Shown here in pieces: positions 9,294 to 19,588 of a stretch of 64,000 nucleotides of DNA. The notes under the pieces were generated by a model. That model saw nothing but the letters and a program-made list of their open reading frames with translations. It was not told the DNA's origin and did not search any database. The position numbers and the translations under genes were made by a program. Position 1 is the first letter of the stretch, and every line of letters begins with the position of its first letter. Source of the stretch: Streptomyces finlayi (GTDB lineage Bacteria; Actinomycetota; Actinomycetes; Streptomycetales; Streptomycetaceae); NCBI RefSeq assembly GCF_014216315.1, contig NZ_CP045702.1, forward strand, positions 4,216,001 to 4,280,000. The letters are read 5' to 3'.

Positions 9294-10907
9294 TCAGGCG
9301 GAACGTTCTTCCTTGGCCTCGTCGCTCTTGCGCGGAGGTGTCATCCTCGGCCGGCGGGGAGAGGGCGTCGGCTCCCCGTCCTTCACCGCTGCCAAGGGCG
9401 TCCGGGCGTGCGGCACGAGCTGCACGACCTTCTCGGCGGCGTCACGAGCGAGATCGTCCAGGACCGACTGGTAGATGTCCCGGGTGATCCGCGTGTCCGA
9501 GTGGCCGAGCGTTTCGGAGACCACCTTGATGTCGACCCCGGCAGCGAGCATCAGCGTCGCTGCGACGTGGCGAAGATCGTGGAGCCGGATCGGAGGAAGA
9601 CTAGCGGCTTCCACCAGACGCTCGAAAAGGTCGCTGACCTTGCCAGGGTGAAGAAGGGAGCCGTCCTCCTGGGTGAAGATCCGACCGGTGTCCTGCCAGC
9701 CCTCGCCCCAAGCCTCCCGCTCCCGTTGCTGGCGAGCCTTGTGAGACAGGAGGTCCTGGTTCGTCTCCGCGTCGAGGGCGATCAGGCGAATGCCGCTGTC
9801 GGTCTTGGGGGCGCCCTCGTGGACCTCCCAGCCGTCCTGCACGAGCTGCGTGGCGATGGCGAGGGAGCGAGCCTTGGCCGAGTGATCTTCCCAGCGGACG
9901 CCGCACCCTTCGCCGCGTCGTGTCCCCCGGAAGGCGATGAGCCGCCAGAGCACGTACAGCCGGTCCTGCTCGACGAAGTCGAGGAACGTCGCCGTCTGCT
10001 CGGGGGTCCAGACCATGACCGGCGAAGGCTTCTCGCCGGTCTCCTTCCAGCGCGCAATGCGCTCGTCGCTCCAGACGAGGGCCTTCGGCTTCGTGCCCGG
10101 CAGCAACTCGACGTGCGCCGCCGGGTTGAAGGTGGGCATCACCTGCTGGGCGATGGCGACGTTGAGCGCGGCGCGCAGGGTGTCCCGGATATGCGGCTGC
10201 GTGTTGAGACCGGTGATCCGCCGGAAGGGAGGCATCGCGTCGAGCTGAGCGCGCAGCCAATGACGTCGGGCACGGTTCTCTGCACCCTTGTTCGGCGTGG
10301 CCTTGAGGTCGTCGCGCACGACCCGCCGCTGGGCGTTCTGTTCCTGGATCTCGATGTTGCGCTCATTGATCGCGTCGAACATCGAATCGATGTGGTGAAC
10401 GCGGAGCTTGTCGAGGCGTAGATGCCCGAGATGCGGCTTCAGGTGGACGCGGATATCGCACTCATAGCGGGTCGCCCCACCGCGCCGCAGACGCTTGCGC
10501 CCCGCCAGCCAGGTGTCGAGCCACTCCGCCACGGTGACCTTGGAGTTCAGGGACTGCCCTGTCTTGAAGCGGCGGCGGGTCTCGTCGTAGTCCGGAACGG
10601 GGTCCTTGTCCTTGACGCAGTTCTCCAGGAGGTCGCTGATCTGGGTCTTGCCCCAGGCGTCGTCCTCCTCGGGAATGGCCATGAGGGCACGGACCTTGTC
10701 CAGCTCCTCCTGGGCCTTGGTGGAGGTCTCGAAGCCGCCACGACGAAACCGCCTGCGGTCGCCGTTCTGGTTGGGTTCGAGTTCCTGGACGGCGGTCCAG
10801 GTGCCGTGTCGGCGCGAAGACTTGAGCTTGGGGCAGGAAGCGCCGTACTCCTTGTTGGTCTTCGGGTCCGTGCAGCGGCACCGTCGTATGAGGTTGCCGT
10901 TCTTCAC
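9294..10907 (-). CDS. int: Site-specific tyrosine recombinase (integrase)
   Basis: Phage-type integrase of 537 residues. The N-terminus carries a Cys-rich arm-binding region (RRCRCTDP...GASCPKL) typical of actinobacterial element integrases, then a SAM-like core-binding domain (about residues 130-230) and the catalytic domain. Visible catalytic signatures are LIAFRGTRRGEG (first Arg), LHDLRHVAAT (His-Leu-Arg-His), LGHS and the tyrosine in TRDIYQSV. The start is GTG at 10907, preceded by GGAGG; it overlaps the XRE gene stop by four bases, so the two are translationally coupled. The adjacent tRNA-Thr is the likely target. Confidence 0.95.
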   Translation of the reverse strand: MKNGNLIRRCRCTDPKTNKEYGASCPKLKSSRRHGTWTAVQELEPNQNGDRRRFRRGGFETSTKAQEELDKVRALMAIPEEDDAWGKTQISDLLENCVKDKDPVPDYDETRRRFKTGQSLNSKVTVAEWLDTWLAGRKRLRRGGATRYECDIRVHLKPHLGHLRLDKLRVHHIDSMFDAINERNIEIQEQNAQRRVVRDDLKATPNKGAENRARRHWLRAQLDAMPPFRRITGLNTQPHIRDTLRAALNVAIAQQVMPTFNPAAHVELLPGTKPKALVWSDERIARWKETGEKPSPVMVWTPEQTATFLDFVEQDRLYVLWRLIAFRGTRRGEGCGVRWEDHSAKARSLAIATQLVQDGWEVHEGAPKTDSGIRLIALDAETNQDLLSHKARQQREREAWGEGWQDTGRIFTQEDGSLLHPGKVSDLFERLVEAASLPPIRLHDLRHVAATLMLAAGVDIKVVSETLGHSDTRITRDIYQSVLDDLARDAAEKVVQLVPHARTPLAAVKDGEPTPSPRRPRMTPPRKSDEAKEERSA

Positions 10908-11563
10908 TCGCTGTCCTCCGAGGGGGTCGGTGTTTCGGGCTGGTCGACGAAGGCCAGCTCGTCAGGCAGGGATGGAGGTGCCAGGTCGCGGTCGCGCATC
11001 CGGCCACGGAACGTGCGCAGTTCCTGGCAGTCCTCGAACGCGTGCTCCTCGTAGCCCTCGGCGCGCTGCAGGAGGGTGGCTCTGCGGGCCCGGTCCAGGG
11101 TGGTGCTGGCCGACCGCCGCCTTTCCCTGGCCAAGGCGTGGGAAGACATCGCGGCAGCCACCAGGTCGCCGTGCTGACGGAAGAGGTCGAGGATGTCCCG
11201 AGCGGAGCCTTCGGGGGCGGGCTCGGCCAAGGGCGTCTCGCCGGTGAACCATGCGACCGCATCCCAGGTGGAGACTTCGCGACCGGGGAGGGCTTCGACC
11301 GTGGCTGAGGACCCGAGTGGGAAGAGGAGGGTCACCGGCGGGACGCCGAGGACGTCAGCCAGTACGACGACCTCCGCGACGGTGATGCTCGTCTTGCGCC
11401 CCGACTCCAGATTCTTCATCGAGTGCTCGGTGAACTCCGGCAAGCCGCGGTCGGCACAGCCTTGGGCGACCTCCGCCATCGTGAGGCCGGCGGCCTTGCG
11501 CGAGTCCCGCAGGCGCCGTGCGATCCGACCGGTGAATGCTGTCGGCCATTGGTCAGGTGTCAT
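10904..11563 (-). CDS. XRE-family HTH regulator coupled to the integrase
   Basis: 219 residues with a helix-turn-helix of the XRE type at about residues 12-75 (ARRLRDSRKAAGLTMAEVAQ...NLESGRKTSITVAEVV). The C-terminal part is helical and charged with no recognised domain. It is the first gene of an operon with int (four-base overlap) and lies opposite the small excisionase-like gene, so it probably represses excision and integration. The ligand or signal is unknown. Confidence 0.85.
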   Translation of the reverse strand: MTPDQWPTAFTGRIARRLRDSRKAAGLTMAEVAQGCADRGLPEFTEHSMKNLESGRKTSITVAEVVVLADVLGVPPVTLLFPLGSSATVEALPGREVSTWDAVAWFTGETPLAEPAPEGSARDILDLFRQHGDLVAAAMSSHALARERRRSASTTLDRARRATLLQRAEGYEEHAFEDCQELRTFRGRMRDRDLAPPSLPDELAFVDQPETPTPSEDSE

Positions 11564-11654
11564 GGTGACACTTTAGGCAGTCAAAAGGCGCTGCTGCAAC
11601 TTCGTGATACACCTACGGCGTCACCGCGACACGAGATTTCCCCAGGGGGGCACC
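11564..11654. promoter_or_regulatory. Divergent promoter region between the XRE/int operon and the excisionase-like gene
   Basis: Ninety-one bases separate two divergent starts and must hold both promoters. The sequence is less GC-rich than its surroundings (TGACACTTTAGGCAGTCAAA near the leftward start). A Shine-Dalgarno of CCAGGGGGG precedes the rightward ATG at 11655. No exact operator could be assigned. Confidence 0.5.
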
Positions 11655-11978
11655 ATGGCAGCATCTGATTCGTCCCGTGAGGCACGAGGGCTGACGGGCG
11701 ACGAGCTGCTTGCCCTTCCTGCCGTGATCGACCTCGACACCTCAAACCGAGCGCTGATGATCGGCCGATCAACGGGATACGGACTCGCTAAGCAGGGGGA
11801 GTACCCGGTCAAGGTGCTGCGGCTCGGGAACGCCTACCGGGTGGTCACCGCCGACCTGCTGAAGCTGCTCGGACTGGAACGCCATCAGCCGGGGGACGGG
11901 AAGCCTGAAGCCAGAGCTGACGAACACCGCAGCTACCCACGCAACGCTCGGCTGCGACCCAGCCGAGCTCCTGCCTAA
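11655..11978 (+). CDS. Small excisionase-like DNA-binding protein
   Basis: 107 residues from the ATG at 11655, chosen because GGGGGG lies six bases upstream. Residues about 13-70 (LTGDELLALPAVIDLDTSNR...LRLGNAYRVVTADLLKLLG) match the winged helix of MerR/excisionase-type proteins found beside Streptomyces integrases. The tail is basic and disordered. Position opposite the XRE-int operon supports a role as recombination directionality factor; this is inference. Confidence 0.7.
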   Translation: MAASDSSREARGLTGDELLALPAVIDLDTSNRALMIGRSTGYGLAKQGEYPVKVLRLGNAYRVVTADLLKLLGLERHQPGDGKPEARADEHRSYPRNARLRPSRAPA

Positions 11979-12050
11979 ACTGGTGGCGACTTGATCACAT
12001 CAACCACATGTAGCAAGGGCTCCTGGAATCTACTGCCAGCGCAGGGGGCC

Positions 12051-12511
12051 ATGGGACTGGCTGATATCGACGCGCATCTGGCCGGTGAGGACGAGGAGCT
12101 GCTGGCTCGACGGCGGGCTCGGAACCCGGGCCACGGTCGAGGCGCACGTGCGCCGCTGCATCGTGCAGTGGGAAGCCAACGGCCCAGTGCATGCCTTGGG
12201 AATTCGGGTGGCCGCATCGGCGGTACTGACCGGCACGGTCGAGGTGCAGTTCGACCAGCCGTATCTGACTCCGAGGCAGGTCAACATCTCCTACGGGCTC
12301 TATCCGGCTTGGCGGGGGCGGGGATTGGTCACGCGTGCGGTGGAGCTGGCCAGTCAGCATGCCGCCGCGTACGGGGCGGTGATCAGGCTAATCCGGGTAA
12401 TCCGGCATCCGCGACCGCTTCCCGGTGGGCTTCGTGCCGGTGCAGCGCAGAGCTGCTCAGGACGGCAGCGTGATGGACTGGTTCGGGCGCGAGCTGTCTT
12501 TGACCTACGGC
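12051..12511 (+). pseudogene. Decayed GNAT acetyltransferase
   Basis: Three short stretches in different frames together read as one GNAT protein: MGLADIDAHLAGEDEELL from 12051, then TRATVEAHVRRC...VNISYGLYPAWRGRGLVTRAV with the acetyl-CoA loop (about 12125-12375), then RFPVGFVPVQRR...MDWFGREL (about 12417-12495). At least two frameshifts separate them, near 12095-12125 and 12390. The 3' end abuts an IS630 remnant. The gene is not functional as it stands. Confidence 0.7.
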
Positions 12512-12745
12512 TCAGGCGGCCTTCGCCCTGTCGACGATGACACGTAGGTGGCGGTCGTCGGCCTGGCGGTTTCGCCAGATGATGCAGCGGCGGATCATGC
12601 TGCCCCGTTCCTTGTGGGTGGCGTGGGCGGTGCCGTCCAGGGTGAAGGTGCAGGACGGTGAACTGGGCTTCGATCCGGTTCAGCCCGGAGAAGTTTATCG
12701 GGGTGTAGGCGCTCTTGACGTTGTTCGCCGTTGCCAGGTGCCCAC
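12512..12745 (-). pseudogene. IS630-family transposase, 3' remnant
   Basis: On the minus strand the end reads as the C-terminus of an IS630-type transposase: NRIEAQF in one frame, then in another HATHKERGSMIRRCIIWRNR up to a stop at 12512. The frame break lies near 12640. The catalytic core is absent, so this is an immobile scrap, perhaps the agent that truncated the neighbouring GNAT gene. Confidence 0.65.
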
Positions 12746-12866
12746 TGTGCAGCTGTTCGTGGTCAGGTGCGGGGAGAAGATGTCGCAGGCGATCGCGACA
12801 CGGACGTCGACCGGGCAGAGGGTGGGCTGTCGGGGACCGGAGTGCCGGCCCCCGACATAAGGCGGC

Positions 12867-13901
12867 TTACTTCAAGATGTCTAGTGCAGGTAGGGCATCC
12901 ACGATGCGCACCGTCTCCACACTGACCGTCACGATCTTCTTCAGGAGGTCGATGATGTAACGCGGGTCGTCGGACCAGTCGTTGGGGTCGTTGACGATGC
13001 CGCTCGCCTTGTCCTGCTTCACCTGGTAGCGGTCGATGATCCACTCGATTGCCGAGCGGGCACCCAGCTGGTAGCGGTACGCCTCCTCCGGGATGTTGGA
13101 GAGAGTGACTCGGCTGTTGTAGATGATCGTTGACTTGTCTTGCTTGGAGCGGACCTTCATTTTCACGACGCGGTAGAGCTCGGTCGGGTCCGTGTCCGGG
13201 GAACCGGTGACCGTCTCGTCGAGTGCGGCGTACGGCTTCACTGACTCGTAGTTGATGTGCAGGCCCGCGAGCCTGCGGCCAGCCTCGGCGAAGCCACGGA
13301 AGTCTCGGACCTTGGGGATGCGGGGCAGCGACTTTTTCAGGTCGGCCGCGAACTGCTCCCGGTAGGCGGTGGAGTGCAGCAGGCCATAGACGTAGTAGAA
13401 GACGTCGTCCTTGGTGACGGCGTCGCCGTAGGTGCTCTGGTAGTCGAGGAGGGCGGCGTCGGTGATGTTGTCGATGCGTTCGTGGTCGGCCGCCTCCTCC
13501 GCGGTGCTGAATAGGTCGTCGCCAGCACTCGGAGCGCGGTAGGTGTAGCGGGGGTAGAACTGGCCGTTACTGGAGCCCCAATAGGCCAGGTCGGGGATGT
13601 GGTTGACAGCGTGTGCCGAGAAAGGCTTGTCCGACCCCAAGCCCGTGATGTAGAACCCCATGTTCTGGTGTCGCGGGGTGGGGAAGATCCGCGGCATCTG
13701 CGACCGCTCATGGTTCAAGTGGCGGTCGAAGTAGACAAGCTCCTTCATGAACGGCCGATAGGCTGCGCTTGTTACCCGTTCGGCACCGAAAGCGATCGTC
13801 TCTTTTTTGGCCAGATAGCCCTTGAGGCTCCGAGACCAGCTGATCTTCTGAGGGTCCAGGTCGATGAAGCCATCAACATGATCGCGTGGCGAGGTGATCC
13901 T
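12867..13901 (-). pseudogene. Type ISP restriction-modification enzyme, C-terminal part split off by the IS element
   Basis: About 344 codons that continue the frame of the gene at 15437-19223: the sequence resumes as RITSPRDHVDGFIDLDPQKI and ends ALDILK. This is the target-recognition region of a single-chain restriction-modification enzyme (YRPFMKELVYFDRHLNHERS is typical of this class). It has no start codon or promoter of its own after the insertion. The downstream end is intact. Confidence 0.88.
13892..13901 (+). repeat. Target-site duplication, left copy
   Basis: AGGTGATCCT directly next to the left end of the IS element; the identical ten bases are at 15437-15446. Ten bases is in the usual IS4-family range. 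Confidence 0.93.
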
Positions 13902-15436
13902 CAACACCGTTGCGTTTACGTCCGCGAGCGGCTCGCAAGTCCGTGCTCGAAGAACGTGACAGTGGTGTGGACGGTGTAGTTCTGGCTGGTCGTGGGGTGT
14001 TGTCCGGCGTTCGGGCCGTACTTGCTGGTGGGGTTCTTTCGGGTGCGGGCCTTGACGCGGTGCCGGTGGCGGGCGGGGTGCAGGGCGTCGAGGACGGCCC
14101 GGCCGATGGTGCCGACGAGGTCGGCGGGTCCCGTCGGGGGCAGGATCGCGGTCGCGGTGGTCACGGTGTCGCCGGCGGTGGTCTGCAGGACGGTGAAGCT
14201 GATGCGGTCCATGTCCAGGCCGGGCCGGGTGCAGGCGGTGTCGGAAGCGGCACGGATCAGGGCCTGGTAGGTGGTGAGCAGGGCGTAGACCTCCTGGTCG
14301 AGGCCGGTCAGGCTGCGGGAGCGCAGGACACGGCCGTCCAGCATCGTTGCCTTGATCGAGAAGTACGTCGTCTCCGACTGCCACCGCTCGTGGTAGAGAT
14401 CCACGAGCCTGGCAGCTGGGTGGGCGGCCGGGTCGAGGAGAGTGGTGAGCAGGCGCCACTGCTCGGTGCGGACGGTGCCATCGGCCAGGGTCACGGTGAC
14501 GGACGCCTCGATGACGCGGACGGTCAGCATGACGGGCAGGACGCCGTAGCCGATCCGGGCCAGGTAGGAGCCGTCGTCCAGGTGCCGGAAGGGGGTGGGT
14601 ATGCGGCGGGCGGAGGAGCGCACCAGGAACTGGGCGCCGGTGGCCTGGACGTCCCGGGCGAACTCGTTCGCGTCGAAGCCGGCATCGGCCAGCAGGAGCA
14701 TCGTGCGGTCCAGCACACTCAACAGGCGTCCCGCGTAGGTGAGTTCGCCGTCACTCTCGGGGCCGAACGCGGCGGCCAGCACGGCACGGGTGCCACACTC
14801 GACCAGGACCACGAGTCGTAGCAGCGGGTAGCCGAACTCCACGCTCTCGCCCGCCCGCTTGGGATAGCGCCAGGTGAGCGCCTCCTCATCGGGCACGTGC
14901 AGCAAGGTGCCGTCCACGGCCACGGTCCGAAGCCCCCGATAGAACGAGCCGGCCTGCCCGAGGTGGGCGACGGGTCCGGCGAGGATCTCGAACAGCCGCC
15001 GCAGCGGTGCCGCTCCTATCCGCCGTCGGGCCCGGGACAGCGAGGAGACCGCCGGACGCACCAACGGCAGTCCCTCCAGCCCCGCCGTCAGCTTGCCCCA
15101 CACGCCCCGATAGGAACAGTCCTCGAACAGGGCCAGCGCGAGGACGAAATAGACCACCACCCGGGACGGCAGCAGCCGCAGCCGCTTCTCACGTGACCCT
15201 GTCTCATCGATCACCGCGTCCACCAGTACGAAGTCCACGATCTGGGTCAGCTCGCCCAAGTGGCCGGGCGCGTACACACCCCCGGCCGCCTCGACCGTGC
15301 GCGTGATGACAGACTTCTCCTGCAACGGGACTCCCGATGATCTTCTTGCTCGACACAAGCTGATCTATCAGGACGTCCCGTTGCGTCATTCAACAGGGCT
15401 TGACCTGCGACTCAAAACCCAAACGCAACGGCGTTG
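13902..15436 (-). mobile_element. Complete IS4-family insertion sequence, 1,535 bp
   Basis: Both ends are visible. The left end CAACACCGTTGCGTTT (13902-13917) and the right end AAACGCAACGGCGTTG (15421-15436) are inverted repeats agreeing at 15 of 16 bases. The element carries one transposase gene and is flanked by the ten-base duplication AGGTGATCCT. It sits inside a restriction-modification gene, and precise loss of the element plus one duplication copy would restore the reading frame across EEHRITSPRDHV. Confidence 0.93.
13916..15358 (-). CDS. IS4-family transposase
   Basis: DDE transposase of about 480 residues, full length for the family. The three catalytic acids are visible: VDGTLLHVPD (first Asp), LLADAGFDANEF (second Asp) and the YREK signature YHERWQSETTYFSIKA (Glu). 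The stop codon lies inside the left terminal repeat. The longest frame begins with TTG at 15358; internal starts (for instance TTG in PLQEKSV) are possible. Nothing in it is broken, so the element may still move. Confidence 0.93.
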   Translation of the reverse strand: MCRARRSSGVPLQEKSVITRTVEAAGGVYAPGHLGELTQIVDFVLVDAVIDETGSREKRLRLLPSRVVVYFVLALALFEDCSYRGVWGKLTAGLEGLPLVRPAVSSLSRARRRIGAAPLRRLFEILAGPVAHLGQAGSFYRGLRTVAVDGTLLHVPDEEALTWRYPKRAGESVEFGYPLLRLVVLVECGTRAVLAAAFGPESDGELTYAGRLLSVLDRTMLLLADAGFDANEFARDVQATGAQFLVRSSARRIPTPFRHLDDGSYLARIGYGVLPVMLTVRVIEASVTVTLADGTVRTEQWRLLTTLLDPAAHPAARLVDLYHERWQSETTYFSIKATMLDGRVLRSRSLTGLDQEVYALLTTYQALIRAASDTACTRPGLDMDRISFTVLQTTAGDTVTTATAILPPTGPADLVGTIGRAVLDALHPARHRHRVKARTRKNPTSKYGPNAGQHPTTSQNYTVHTTVTFFEHGLASRSRT

Positions 15437-15446
15437 AGGTGATCCT
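15437..15446 (+). repeat. Target-site duplication, right copy
   Basis: AGGTGATCCT, identical to 13892-13901, directly outside the right end of the IS element. Confidence 0.93.
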
Positions 15447-18400
15447 GTGCTCCTCGCAGTATGCCTTGAAGTCCTCGACCTGCGAGTTATAGAAGTCGAT
15501 CATCGACTCAGCAGTCTCGCGTACGCGGTCAGCAGAGTAGTTGTAGACCCAGACATCACGGTTCGTCTGGAGCCCTGCCGAGTACACGCCGAATAGTGCG
15601 GTGTGCCCGCTCTTGCCGGACTTGTCTCCGAGGGGCTGGAATTCCCCGAACCGGTCATCCCGCTGGTTGATCCAGTCACCCTCCGGGCTGGGTGTGATCG
15701 GCTGCCACTCCACTGTGTCCAGGTCGTGCCCCGCCACGGTGGCGAGCTTTTGCTCGCGGCTGAGGTAGTCGCCGATGTCCCGGTAGAACAACCGGCAGCC
15801 GCCACCGGCACCGGCTCCTCCCTTGACCAGGAGCAGGATGGCGATGGTGCTGCGGCTTCCCGAGCCGAAGACCTTGCCGCCTTCCTTCCTGGACTGCTCG
15901 CCGGCCGTCCGCTGGTTGCCCCGCAGGTTGTAGCAGTAGATCGCGTCGAACTCCTCGGCCAGAGACTTACGCAGGCCGTCCGCAGTGTTCCCGTCGATGT
16001 AACCGCCGTTGGAGACGTAGCAGATGACGCCCTCATCCTTGAGGCGGTCGGAGGCCCAGCGGATCGCGCGGATGTAGGAGTCGTACAGCGAGTTCTTGTT
16101 CGTGGCCGTGGACTTCACCGCGTAGGTTTCCGCGATACGTCGGTCCAGCTCCTCGTACTTCTGGTTCTGGTTGTCGTCGTTCTGGCTGTCCTGGCCGGCC
16201 GAGTACGGCGGGTTGCCGATGACGACGCGGATGTCCTGCTCTTGCTGCTTGCGCGCCCGGTCGCTGTTGCCGTCGAGCAGGCCCAGGCGCAGCTGCTTGC
16301 TGCCTTCGGCCAGCTGGAAGGTGTCCGTGAGAACGATGCCTTCGAAGGGGACATAGTCGTCGCCCTGGTGCTGGTCGTGGAAGGCGGCCTCGATGTTGAC
16401 GGCGGCGATGTAGTACGCCAGCAGCACGATCTCGTTGGCGTGCAGCTCGCTGGTGTACTTGCGGAGCAGGTCGTCGGGTTTGATGAGGCCGGACTGGAGC
16501 AGCCGGACGATGAAGGTGCCGGTGCCGGTGAAGGGGTCGATGATCTGGACGCCCGTGTCCGAGAGCGAGGTGCCGAAGTGCTTGCCGAGGGCCTGGTTGG
16601 TGGCCCGCAGGATGAAGTCGACGATCTCGACGGGGGTGTAGACGATGCCTAGAGCATTGGCGGTCTTGGGCAGGGCCGTCTTGAAGAACTTGTCGTACAG
16701 CTCGATGATGACCCGCTGGCGGCCCTCGTGGTTGTCGATGCCCTCCGCGCGTTCCCGCACCGACTCGTAGAAGCTGTCGAGCTTCTTGGCTTCTTCGCCG
16801 ATGGCTTGGTCGTCCAGGGTGTCGAGCATGCGCTGCATCGCCTGGGAGACCGGGTTGTGGTTGGAGAAGGCGTAGTCGGAGAAGAGGGCGTCAAAGACGG
16901 GCTTGGTGACCAGGTGTTGGGCGAGCATGTCGATGGCGTCGGTCTCGCTGATGCCTGGATTTATGTTCGCCCGTAGCTCCTGGACGAACTCCTCGAAGGC
17001 GGCCTTCTTCTCGGGGAGTTTGAGTGCGGCCTTGATGCGGGCGACATGCTTCTCGGCGATCTGGGCGATGTCCTTGGCCCAGTCCTCCCAGTAGTGGCGC
17101 TCGCCGACTTTGGTGACGATCTTGGCGTAGATGGCCTCGCGCCAGTCCTCGACGCCGAAGGCGGCCTGGACCCACTTGGGGGCCGCGGTCGTGTCGCCGG
17201 TGCCATCGCCGAGGGAGTCCTCCTCCGGGCCGGCGTGGCCGACCATGATGTTGTCGGGGCGCTGCTTGTTCAGTTCCAGCTGGTTAACGGTCGCGTTGAA
17301 GCGGTCGTCGTGGGCGCGAAGGGCCTGGAGGACCTGCCAGACGGTCTTGAAACGTGCGTTGTCCGCGAGGGCCTTCTCCGGGGCCATGCCCGCCGGGATA
17401 CCGATGGGCAGGATGATGTAGCCGTACTGCTTTCCCTCGGCCAGGCGCATGACACGGCCGACGGACTGGACGACATCCACCACGGAGTTGCGGGGGTGAA
17501 GGAAGAGGACCGCGTCCAGATCGGGGACGTCCACGCCCTCGGAGAGGCAGCGGGCGTTGGAGAGGATGCGGGCCTGGTGCTCGCCCGGGTCCTGCTTGAG
17601 CCAGTCGAGCAGCACGTTGCGGCGCAGGGAGTTGAACGTGCCGTCGACGTGTTTGACCTCGCAGTTCAGGATGTCCTCGTCGGCGCCGTCGTAGGCGCTG
17701 ACAACTTCCGCGAACAGCTCGGTGATCTTTTTCGAGTCGGCGATGTTCTTGGCGAAGGCGACCGCGCGTTTCATCGGGGCCTCGCCTGGCTGGAAGCCGG
17801 TGCCATCGGCGAAGCTTCCCGACCGCTTGGCCAGGCCGTTCCAGCAGCCGACGATCTTCACGGCATCGTCGAGCTGTGACAACTCGCTGTTCTGGTCGGC
17901 GAACTGCTGCTGGAGGGAGGAGGCGACGTACTCTTCATCGACGGTGAGGATGAGGACCTTGTAGTCGGTGAGCAGGCCCTGTTTGACGGCTTTGCCGAAA
18001 CCGAGTCGGTGGAACTCCGGGCCGTACAGCGTCTCATCGTCCATGGAGCACAGGACAGCGTCGTTCTGTTTGGCGTCGGACTTGGTCTCGTCGTTGAACA
18101 GACGCGGCGTCGCGGTCATGTACAGACGCCGGTCGGCCTTGAGGAAGGCGTTGTCGTGAACCTTGACGAACTGCGACTCGTCCTTGCCGACCTTGTCGGC
18201 CAGGGTGACGCCGGTGGTGCGATGGGCTTCGTCGCACAGGATGAGGTCGAAGTCGGGCAGGCCGGTCTTCTGTGCCTGGGCGACGGTGGTGATCGACTGG
18301 TATGTGGAGAAGATTACGGAGAGGCCGTGGGTGGTTTCGGCCCGCTTCATCTGCTGGATCAGCCGGGCGGGATCGGTGGTGGCGGGGAAGGCCAGGTCAT

Positions 18401-19223
18401 GGCTGCTCATGTCCTGGTTGTCGCTGTTCACCGTCTGCTTGCTGGCCTTGGCATCTGAGCAGACCGCGAAGCTGTGCAGCGGCGTCTGGCTCTGGGCGGT
18501 CCATTCCCGCAGGGTCTGTGACAGCAGCGAGATCGACGGCACGAGGAAGAGGACGCGGGTCGGCTCGTCGCCGCCCTTCTCCGCTGCGACCCGTTCGGCG
18601 ATCTTCAGCGAGGTGAACGTCTTGCCGGTGCCGCACGCCATGATCAGCTTGCCGCGATTGTGACTGGTGAAGCCCTCGAAGACCGCGTCGACGGCTTCTT
18701 CCTGGTGCGGGCGCAGCGACTTCTTACGCTCAAGGTGCAGTTGGAGGTTCTCGCCGGGCTTGGGCCAGACGATGTCCCAGTCGACGGGGCTCTGCGCGAT
18801 ATCGGCCAGACCGATCCGGGTGACCGGGATCTGCTGGCTGTTGAGCGCGTCCTCGGCGTTCTTGCCCCACTTGTCGGTGGTGGAGATGATCATGCGGCTG
18901 GTGAAGGGTGCCTTGCCGGAGGCGGTGAAGAAGGAGTCGATGTCCGCCTTCTGAAGGATGTGATCCGGCTCGTAGAACTTGCACTGGATCGCGCAGAAGT
19001 CACCAGTGTCCCGTTCCCGGGCCACGAGGTCGATGCCGGTGTCGATCTTGGTGCCGTTGCCCGGCCAGTCGGTCCACATCCACACGTCGCTGAAGTGGCC
19101 GGTGTACTGCGGGTCGGTACGCAGGTACTGGACCATGAGCTGCTCGAAGCGCGTTCCGAGATCGCGGTTCGTCTCCGAGCCGTCGCGGATCATCTTGAGG
19201 ATGTCGTGCACCGTCGTGGCCAC
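15437..19223 (-). pseudogene. Type ISP restriction-modification enzyme (nuclease-helicase-methyltransferase), N-terminal part, interrupted by an IS
   Basis: The first ~1,260 codons of a single-chain restriction-modification protein of the LlaBIII kind. In order: a Mrr-like nuclease with AIQCKFY near residue 82; an SF2 helicase with Walker A ACGTGKTF (about 200), DEAH (about 332), the MTATPR motif (about 369) and SVGRVMR; then a gamma N6-adenine methyltransferase with GIVYTPVEIVDFI (about 861), DPFTGTGTF (about 894) and the NPPY motif (about 1004). The specificity domain is beyond the IS at 12867-13901. The start is taken as GTG at 19223 (VATTVHDILK), preceded by GGGGAACC. After insertion the frame reads a few IS codons and stops at 15390. 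Such a protein would keep nuclease and methylase parts but lose target recognition, so it is probably inactive. Confidence 0.9.
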
Positions 19224-19588
19224 TGAGCTTCGGTTCCCCGTTCCAGTCAGAGGTGCGCACCCGCGTACCGGCAAGATCGCACCAGATTCGTCAAGGCAGC
19301 CTAACCGGCAGCGCCTCTTCATCACCCTAGAGTCACAGACCTGCCTTGCGAGGACAGGGGGCACTGCGGAAGCAGCGAACATATCTGGGCGATCGGGGCG
19401 AAAGCGAATAGAGGTGACTAGCGACCAGGCAGCACGAGGAGGCGAGGCAAAGCGCGATGGTCACGAAGATCCTCGACTTCCAGCATTGGGTTGGCAAGCA
19501 CGAACCGCGTCCGAGCATGGACAGCTCCACCATCGCCAGGGAGCCCAAGCCGGCCTCCTGCCGCTGCGGCCACCTAAATGGACTCCTT
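19224..19588. other. Intergenic region upstream of the RM gene and downstream of the carbamoyltransferase gene
   Basis: About 365 bases. The right-hand part follows the 3' end of the leftward glycoside operon; the left-hand part should hold the promoter of the leftward restriction-modification gene. No terminator-quality hairpin or convincing small gene was found. A short rightward frame starting at 19457 was not accepted as coding. Confidence 0.4.

Noticed and set aside
13910..14821. Rightward frame across the transposase
   Set aside because: Gly/Val/Ala-rich shadow of the leftward transposase, whose DDE motifs are intact.
15603..17879. Long rightward frames opposite the restriction-modification gene
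   Set aside because: Antisense shadows of helicase and methyltransferase coding DNA; the real strand carries all motifs.
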